Assembly (NCBI GenBank): GCA_031553435.1
Contig: JAVBLQ010000030.1
Coordinates: 10,386 to 74,385 of the forward strand
DNA from: JAVBLQ01 sp031553435
GTDB taxonomy: Bacteria > Bacteroidota > Bacteroidia > Bacteroidales > Azobacteroidaceae
Direction of reading: 5' to 3'
Length of the DNA: 64,000 bases
Notes under the pieces: generated by a model
What the model saw: only the letters and a program-made list of their open reading frames with translations
Database searches by the model: none
Told to the model about the DNA's origin: nothing
Shown here: in pieces, positions 58,407 to 64,000 of the stretch
How the letters are laid out: the number at the start of each line of letters is the position of its first letter
How positions within the stretch are numbered: the stretch's first letter is position 1
Program-made: the position numbers and the translations under genes

Positions 58407-61400
58407 TTATTTTTTAACTACCTTGTGAAGTGACGATTGATTGTTCACTTTTATTTCCACGATATAAGTTCCCGCTTCATAAGCGCTTCCATTCCATGTT
58501 GTCCGGTGGAATCCTGCTTCTAATTTCTGGTTGCCGGTAGAATAGACTGTCCGTCCGAGCAAATCGAAGATATCAATCCGGACTTCACTATCTTCCGGAA
58601 GATTGATCTGAATTTTCAGTATATCCGTGAACGGATTCGGGAATACATAAGTCTGTTTGATTAATGATTTGAAGCGAAGTTCGAACGGAACATCCGGATT
58701 TCCTACAATCTTATTGTTTCCGTAAGGGAATAATGCATCTGTCTGAGCGATTATATTCCCATCCCGTTCAAGAGCGAAATAAACGGCGTCCGCTTCATCT
58801 CCTTCAATATTGATAAAGAATAAATCATCGACCACAACTTCTGATCCTCCTCTGGATTCGCCGGCGATGTATGCCACAATCCGGTCGTTTTCTTTCAATT
58901 CGGGTCCTTCTGCTACTTTGGCTACTACCGTCATGTTTTCAGCAAATTCAAACATTCCGGACGTCAATGCCGAGCGCAGATCCAGAGATGTCAACGAACC
59001 TTTATTGAGCGGATAGGTGAAGCTATCGTCTGTATTGGTTGTGCGGAACATCATATATCCTTTGCCTGGTTCCATATAGGTCAGGTTACCTATCCATCCG
59101 TTATTGCCGGAGAACATGGCAAATACCGATTGCGACTTAATGATGTCATTTTCTACTGCATCGTAATCGGCCAGAGCTTCCGACAAAGTCATATTGACAG
59201 GAGGCAGGTAGCTGATATAATTCCAGCGGTTTCCTTTGATCGTCAACGGATTTTCTTTTACGTTCACAGGTGTTCCCAAAATACTGAGTGTCCTGCTTGT
59301 GCCGGATTTGATCATGAACAGCGAATGGTTGTTGAATCCGCCATTATCGGAGAGTGTTCCTGTCCATCCATTGTTTACGGAATAAGAATCGAATCCGAGT
59401 TCTTCATTTTTGATCACATCGGAAGAAGTCCATCCGTTATTACCTAAGGTCACCTGGACATTGCTCAATGATTGATTATGTACATTCAATGAAATCCAGT
59501 TCCATCCTTCTTTCAAAGAAATCGTTTGGTACTGCATTTCTTTTCCGTCGAAGATAACCGGTTGATCCGGGCTTCCATATATCTGATTGTTCACAAAGTT
59601 GATTTCCCGGTCGGGCGTTGCCAGATAAATTTTCCCTGTGCTTGCATCCCACATCCGGAATTCCAATCCGGGTTGTTGGACTTCGTTACTGTAAACCGTG
59701 AGGAAGGTGTACCAAGTGTACACATTATCGCGATAAACCGGGCTGGCCACTCCTACACATTCACCATCGATAAAGGCTGCCAACATATCTTCTTTATCGG
59801 TTGAGAAAATATTATTGATACGCAGTTTAGCATATATCGACATGTTGTATTCGAATTGAGACGGGTCGACAGTCCAATCGGGCTTTTCTCCTTTTACTTT
59901 CAGATTGACGGATAAGGCTTCCGCTATGTTGTTATCGTTACGTAAGTAAATGACTTCGTCGTAAGAGCCGGTATTGAGTCCTTCGTCTACAGTAAATGTA
60001 ATGGATTGTTCTGACTTGGGGTTGATTGTTCCGCCGGCAGGTTTAGCCGTCATCCACAACGGTAAGTTTTCCAACGTGTATCGTTGTACGCTTCCTCCTG
60101 AATTGACGATCTGAGCTGTGAACTCCATCTTTTCGTATTCTTTTTTGGACAATTCCATTTCATTTTCCGCCCAACGCAACTGGCTCCGGTTGATGAATGC
60201 CGTCCAGGAAATAGGAGAACTCATCGAATTTCCGTTCAGGTCGCGGATAGCGCTGTTATCAATGGTGAATGTTACGATTGTCTTTTCGTATTCATCCCAT
60301 TTGGTGGTCAACGGATTCGGATACAAGACGAGAGCATCCTTATTGACTGTGGTCAGGAAGTCGAGTTTCAGTTTGTCTTGTTTTGCCTTAACGGGCGCAC
60401 AGGCATCTGTTTCGGAAGCTCCTGACATCTCGGCTGTTTCTCCTTGCGAACGGCTTACGTAATTATCGACAGAGAAATGCACTTCGTTACCGGTCTGGGC
60501 AGTTACTATTTTATCGAACGGATAATAAGCCATTAATCCTATTTCCGTACTATCCAGAGCGATGTTGTTATTGACATTGATCAGGCTTTCATCTTTGAAT
60601 AAATTCCATATCCTGAATTCATCGAGGCTTCCTTTCAGGTACATATCGATCATAGAGCCGGTTGCCGTTTGATAGCGGCGGGCGCCCAGATACAGTGAAG
60701 GATCGACAATACCTCCGAAATCGATGGCGTCAAAATATTTTTTCAATATTCCATCTACGTAAATGTGGCCTTTTCCGGCGTTTCTGCTGATGGCAATGGC
60801 CACATGGTGCCAGTTATTATCCAGGAAGTTTCCATCCTCAACCACCACCACATTATTTTTATTCTTAAATGTCAGTTTACCGTTTTCGAAACCAAGAAAA
60901 ATGAGGTTATCCGACGGATGTTTGCCGGGAACGGAAGTATCTCCGTAGTCCGCGTCGCCTTTTCCGTTGGAGGCCAATGTAGCATTTTGCTGTCCGGGTT
61001 CCGCCTTGAACCATAGTTCTAAAGTGTAATCCATATCCGGTTCCACGACTGTAGCGCCGGTATTCAATTTCACATAAGCATTACCGTTTAGTGCAACCGC
61101 TTTTCCCGGAGGCATGCTCCATTCGGCTTGTATGGCAGCATTTGCACCCCTGACTTTATCGAAGGCTAAGGTTCCTTTTCCTTCATTCATCGGGTAATAA
61201 GCGATCAGTCCGTTTTCGGCTCCTGAGAATCCTATCAGACTGTTGGTTTGCAGACGGGTATCAGGAAGCACTTTGTTCCAGATCCGTAATTCGTGTATTT
61301 TTCCGGCAAAATGATTTCCGGATTGACGGATGCTTCGGCCTATTTCCATATTACCTATGCCTTTGTAAACTTCTGCCGTTTGAGCTTCCAACACAGTGTT

Positions 61401-64000
61401 CCAGTTATAATAGCCTTTGAGTCTGTTGGTAGCAGCGTCATAGCTCACAGCGATATGTTCCCAATCTCCGGCTTTCCGGTTGATTGCCGTCTGATTGGTA
61501 AATGTTTCGCCGCCCATGCTGACCTGCAATTTTCCATCGGACAAAAAGCTTATTTCCAATGACTCATTGATATTGCCATGACTGAATAAAGTGCCGGCGC
61601 TTACCTGGTCGCGGTAGATCCACATCTCAACTGTCAGATTCTTTTCTCCCAGATTGCGTTCGGCTTCGGTGGCTAAGTAATCATTGGCACCGTCGAATTT
61701 CACGGAAACTCCATGATCGATCGGCGAACCGTTTTTAATGCCTGTAACCCTGTAGTTGGCGGCTGTCAGATAACCTTCCACTATTTCTTCATTGAAATTT
61801 ACCAGCACATCATCTTCCACATCCAATACGCCATCAGCCGGTTGGATACTGCCGAATACAGTGGGGCGACGAACATCCTTTACTCCGGTAGCAATCGGGG
61901 CGGCCGTTTGAATAAAGTCATTACCCACTTTACAGAAACTGACGGCGGTGATATCGTAACGTTGATCGGTAAAGCCATCCATTACAAAGTTATAGTCTAT
62001 TCTACCACTTTCTATCATGGCTTTCACTCCTTGTTCTGCTTCGTAAAGCGTCTGGTCGGCAAAGAATTTGATCACCGTAACCCACTCGTTATCCGGGGCA
62101 GAAGAAGGTTTATATTGAAATTCGATATGATGGAAATTTTTATAATTTACATCGAATCCTTCGATCACAACCGGCAAGTAATATCTGCCCTCCTGATTTT
62201 TAGGAGAACCGGTATTCAGCACCCAGTTGCTTTGAGGAGAACTGATTTTTACATCCGAGCAGGAAGGTACAAAGTGAGCGGAGAAAGTCACTTCACTGAA
62301 GATACCTGATTGGCATTGAGATTCCAGGCGAATTCCCAGGTTTTCATGATCATACACATCCCCTTTACCTACTTCTAATGTTTTGATCAGCACTTCATTC
62401 GGATGGACGAGGAAAGCCCGGCCGTTACCCAGAGCGGCGCCGTCAATAGATAATTTGGCTCCGTTAGGATTGGTTTCATCTTTCAATCTGAGATTGAACC
62501 AGACATCCGCACCGGTTTCGGAAGCATTTTTCAGTTCCAGTTTGAACACAGCATTCCGGTTTTCCGGCACATTGGTAACGGTAGTAACCGGCATGGAAAT
62601 TTCCGGCACTTCGATTTGGGCTGTAGATTGTCCGATAGGAGTTCCTTTATTATAATATTTCGTCACATATTGGCCTTCGTAAGGACAAGATGTGGCTCCG
62701 CCTTTTGTTTTGAAAACATATCCCTGGAACTCGATACCGTCAACATTTTCCACATCCGGATCATAATTAGCTTTAACGGAGCATATATCGACACTCAAAT
62801 AATCGCTTCCGCTTTCGGATAAAACATATCCGGTTTTAACCGAGCCTGTATAACCTTGTTCGGAATGTCTCCCATGTGAAGTTGTTAAGTTGTTTTTTAC
62901 ATACATATACAATCCGGTACCCATGGTGTTTAATCCGATTTTATGCTCGTCTTCTTCTCCGATCATAAAGGAGAAAGTCTGTACTCTCTTTTCCGTTTTT
63001 GCAACTGCCATACTTTCTTCAATAGCAGCTCCGGCATGGAAGGAAGTGTTTTTGATCAGATCGGCTTCTATCTTTTCCCTTTCATTATCGGCCATCCGTT
63101 CTTCCCAAAGCCGGATACTTTCATTGTAGAACAATACGGAATCTTTTCCGTTATCATTAACAGGTCTGACTAACTTATAATATGTAACATCTTTTGTATT
63201 GGCAGCACCGTAATTCGGATCGGTTTCGGGCACATAAGAAATATAAACCTGGCGATTTTCGCGGTTTGCGATTTCCTGTGCCTGCGCCTCAGTCAGGTTA
63301 GTCAACAAGCTATTTCTCAATTTCCTCAATTCGGGAATCATAACTTCTTCTAAAAATACCTGCGGATACACAAAACCGGTTCCATATTGCAACCCGAAAG
63401 AAACACCATCTGCATGCACGATACAAGCAGTATCATTCTCGAAAACAGGAGCTCCGTAAATATTGCTGTAAGCCAAATAAGTCGATTTAGGAACGATGGA
63501 TATATTTTTGGTTGCGCCATACGACAAATTGGTTGATTTTCCAATGAAAACATCCCCGTCTGCGCCGACATAATCCGGATTGCTGCTTGTAGAAATACTT
63601 GAATTATAAGTAATTGTTTCTATCGAACCGATTGCTCCGTTTGTACTTGCTCCGGTTAAAGCATAAACCTTATTTTCATTGGTAAATGTTGTATTGTTGA
63701 TAACACCGGCGCCCAAACCGGTAAAAGTAGTGATTTTAGCTCCTGCATCCGTTTGAATTCCTATGTTAAGTTCTTCATTAAAACCACCTTCATAAGTGTT
63801 TTCGGTTGTAGTAGTCCATCCACTTTCCAAATAAGCATGGCTATTGGAGCCGGGAGGATCCCTGAGTATAAAATCGACCTGATCGGGTCCTTGTGTTACG
63901 AAACGAGTACCCTCTTCTTTACCTCCGATGACATAGGCTTCCAGCGGATTAGCACTCCAATTGAGGGTCAATTCTCCATACTTGACGGAAACATTCATTC
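58407..64000 (-). CDS. Giant secreted protein with two LamG domains and T9SS sorting domain (N-terminus outside window)
   Basis: The last 1863 or more residues of a very large surface protein; the frame is open at the window edge and the visible start has no signal peptide, so it is partial. Reading from the window's first codon: a long beta-rich region (1-760), LamG/concanavalin-like domains at about 762-930 (VKFDGANDYLATEAERNL) and 966-1145 (ALNGNAYVKLNTGATV), a BACON-like segment, a module shared with the small lipoprotein (about 1370-1488, DMLAAFIDGEC), a divergent copy (about 1685-1775, IVAYIAGESRGG), and the T9SS domain (about 1780-1863, PNPFTDILKI). It is likely an adhesin or structural protein. 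Confidence 0.85.
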   Translation of the reverse strand, partial: MNVSVKYGELTLNWSANPLEAYVIGGKEEGTRFVTQGPDQVDFILRDPPGSNSHAYLESGWTTTTENTYEGGFNEELNIGIQTDAGAKITTFTGLGAGVINNTTFTNENKVYALTGASTNGAIGSIETITYNSSISTSSNPDYVGADGDVFIGKSTNLSYGATKNISIVPKSTYLAYSNIYGAPVFENDTACIVHADGVSFGLQYGTGFVYPQVFLEEVMIPELRKLRNSLLTNLTEAQAQEIANRENRQVYISYVPETDPNYGAANTKDVTYYKLVRPVNDNGKDSVLFYNESIRLWEERMADNEREKIEADLIKNTSFHAGAAIEESMAVAKTEKRVQTFSFMIGEEDEHKIGLNTMGTGLYMYVKNNLTTSHGRHSEQGYTGSVKTGYVLSESGSDYLSVDICSVKANYDPDVENVDGIEFQGYVFKTKGGATSCPYEGQYVTKYYNKGTPIGQSTAQIEVPEISMPVTTVTNVPENRNAVFKLELKNASETGADVWFNLRLKDETNPNGAKLSIDGAALGNGRAFLVHPNEVLIKTLEVGKGDVYDHENLGIRLESQCQSGIFSEVTFSAHFVPSCSDVKISSPQSNWVLNTGSPKNQEGRYYLPVVIEGFDVNYKNFHHIEFQYKPSSAPDNEWVTVIKFFADQTLYEAEQGVKAMIESGRIDYNFVMDGFTDQRYDITAVSFCKVGNDFIQTAAPIATGVKDVRRPTVFGSIQPADGVLDVEDDVLVNFNEEIVEGYLTAANYRVTGIKNGSPIDHGVSVKFDGANDYLATEAERNLGEKNLTVEMWIYRDQVSAGTLFSHGNINESLEISFLSDGKLQVSMGGETFTNQTAINRKAGDWEHIAVSYDAATNRLKGYYNWNTVLEAQTAEVYKGIGNMEIGRSIRQSGNHFAGKIHELRIWNKVLPDTRLQTNSLIGFSGAENGLIAYYPMNEGKGTLAFDKVRGANAAIQAEWSMPPGKAVALNGNAYVKLNTGATVVEPDMDYTLELWFKAEPGQQNATLASNGKGDADYGDTSVPGKHPSDNLIFLGFENGKLTFKNKNNVVVVEDGNFLDNNWHHVAIAISRNAGKGHIYVDGILKKYFDAIDFGGIVDPSLYLGARRYQTATGSMIDMYLKGSLDEFRIWNLFKDESLINVNNNIALDSTEIGLMAYYPFDKIVTAQTGNEVHFSVDNYVSRSQGETAEMSGASETDACAPVKAKQDKLKLDFLTTVNKDALVLYPNPLTTKWDEYEKTIVTFTIDNSAIRDLNGNSMSSPISWTAFINRSQLRWAENEMELSKKEYEKMEFTAQIVNSGGSVQRYTLENLPLWMTAKPAGGTINPKSEQSITFTVDEGLNTGSYDEVIYLRNDNNIAEALSVNLKVKGEKPDWTVDPSQFEYNMSIYAKLRINNIFSTDKEDMLAAFIDGECVGVASPVYRDNVYTWYTFLTVYSNEVQQPGLEFRMWDASTGKIYLATPDREINFVNNQIYGSPDQPVIFDGKEMQYQTISLKEGWNWISLNVHNQSLSNVQVTLGNNGWTSSDVIKNEELGFDSYSVNNGWTGTLSDNGGFNNHSLFMIKSGTSRTLSILGTPVNVKENPLTIKGNRWNYISYLPPVNMTLSEALADYDAVENDIIKSQSVFAMFSGNNGWIGNLTYMEPGKGYMMFRTTNTDDSFTYPLNKGSLTSLDLRSALTSGMFEFAENMTVVAKVAEGPELKENDRIVAYIAGESRGGSEVVVDDLFFINIEGDEADAVYFALERDGNIIAQTDALFPYGNNKIVGNPDVPFELRFKSLIKQTYVFPNPFTDILKIQINLPEDSEVRIDIFDLLGRTVYSTGNQKLEAGFHRTTWNGSAYEAGTYIVEIKVNNQSSLHKVVKK

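Overview
The window is AT-rich chromosomal DNA from a member of the Bacteroidota, most likely order Bacteroidales. The evidence is the TAnnTTTG-type -7 promoter boxes just upstream of many genes, the lack of strong Shine-Dalgarno sequences, several secreted proteins ending in type IX secretion (T9SS) sorting domains, lipoproteins with acidic residues after the lipobox cysteine, a SusB-like GH97 enzyme, and the purH-mreBCD-mrdA-rodA gene order. I cannot fix the genus. No complete insertion sequence, phage, rRNA operon or CRISPR array is visible. One tRNA gene (Val, anticodon GAC) is present.

Layout. 1-11.6 kb holds the tail of an unknown gene, recF-DUF721, a leftward trio (S41 protease, dCMP deaminase, M3 peptidase), an outer-membrane barrel protein, hisS, groES-groEL and two small leftward genes downstream of tRNA-Val. 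11.8-20.3 kb is a tightly packed rightward run: lysS, gpsA, two DUF3857/transglutaminase-like proteins (the second lacking the catalytic Cys and His), pgi and a HAD phosphatase. 20.4-31.4 kb runs leftward: GH97 alpha-glucosidase, the elongasome operon purH-mreB-mreC-mreD-mrdA-rodA, and a ROK sugar kinase. 31.4-41.3 kb runs rightward: a second M3 peptidase, a YbaN-like protein, an MFS organic-anion transporter with two UROD/MtaA-superfamily proteins, an AI-2E family permease, a YhcH-family protein and glgB. 41.3-45 kb is recJ-recQ (leftward). 45.2-47.1 kb is a periplasmic thioredoxin and a Wzi-like outer-membrane protein whose signal peptide is out of frame.

47.2-57.3 kb is the most cohesive accessory block. 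It contains a secreted endonuclease/exonuclease/phosphatase-family enzyme, a TonB-dependent receptor, a surface lipoprotein with one DUF5689 and three DUF6359 domains, a T9SS-secreted protein with another DUF6359 domain, and two T9SS-tagged endonuclease I enzymes. I read it as a candidate locus for harvesting extracellular nucleic acid, with the OB-like lipoprotein in the place SusD holds in glycan loci. 57.3-64 kb contains an inverted-repeat element, a four-copy palindromic tandem repeat, a small lipoprotein, and the C-terminal 1863 residues of a giant LamG/T9SS protein that carries the lipoprotein's domain.

A second theme is a set of intergenic hairpins whose arms are made of short near-tandem words (for example TTGAAAA, GTGACGAG, CACAAAGACACGAA). 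They share architecture rather than one sequence, often begin inside the last codons of a gene, and occur both inside operons and between convergent genes. All functional statements come from reading motifs; no database search was run.
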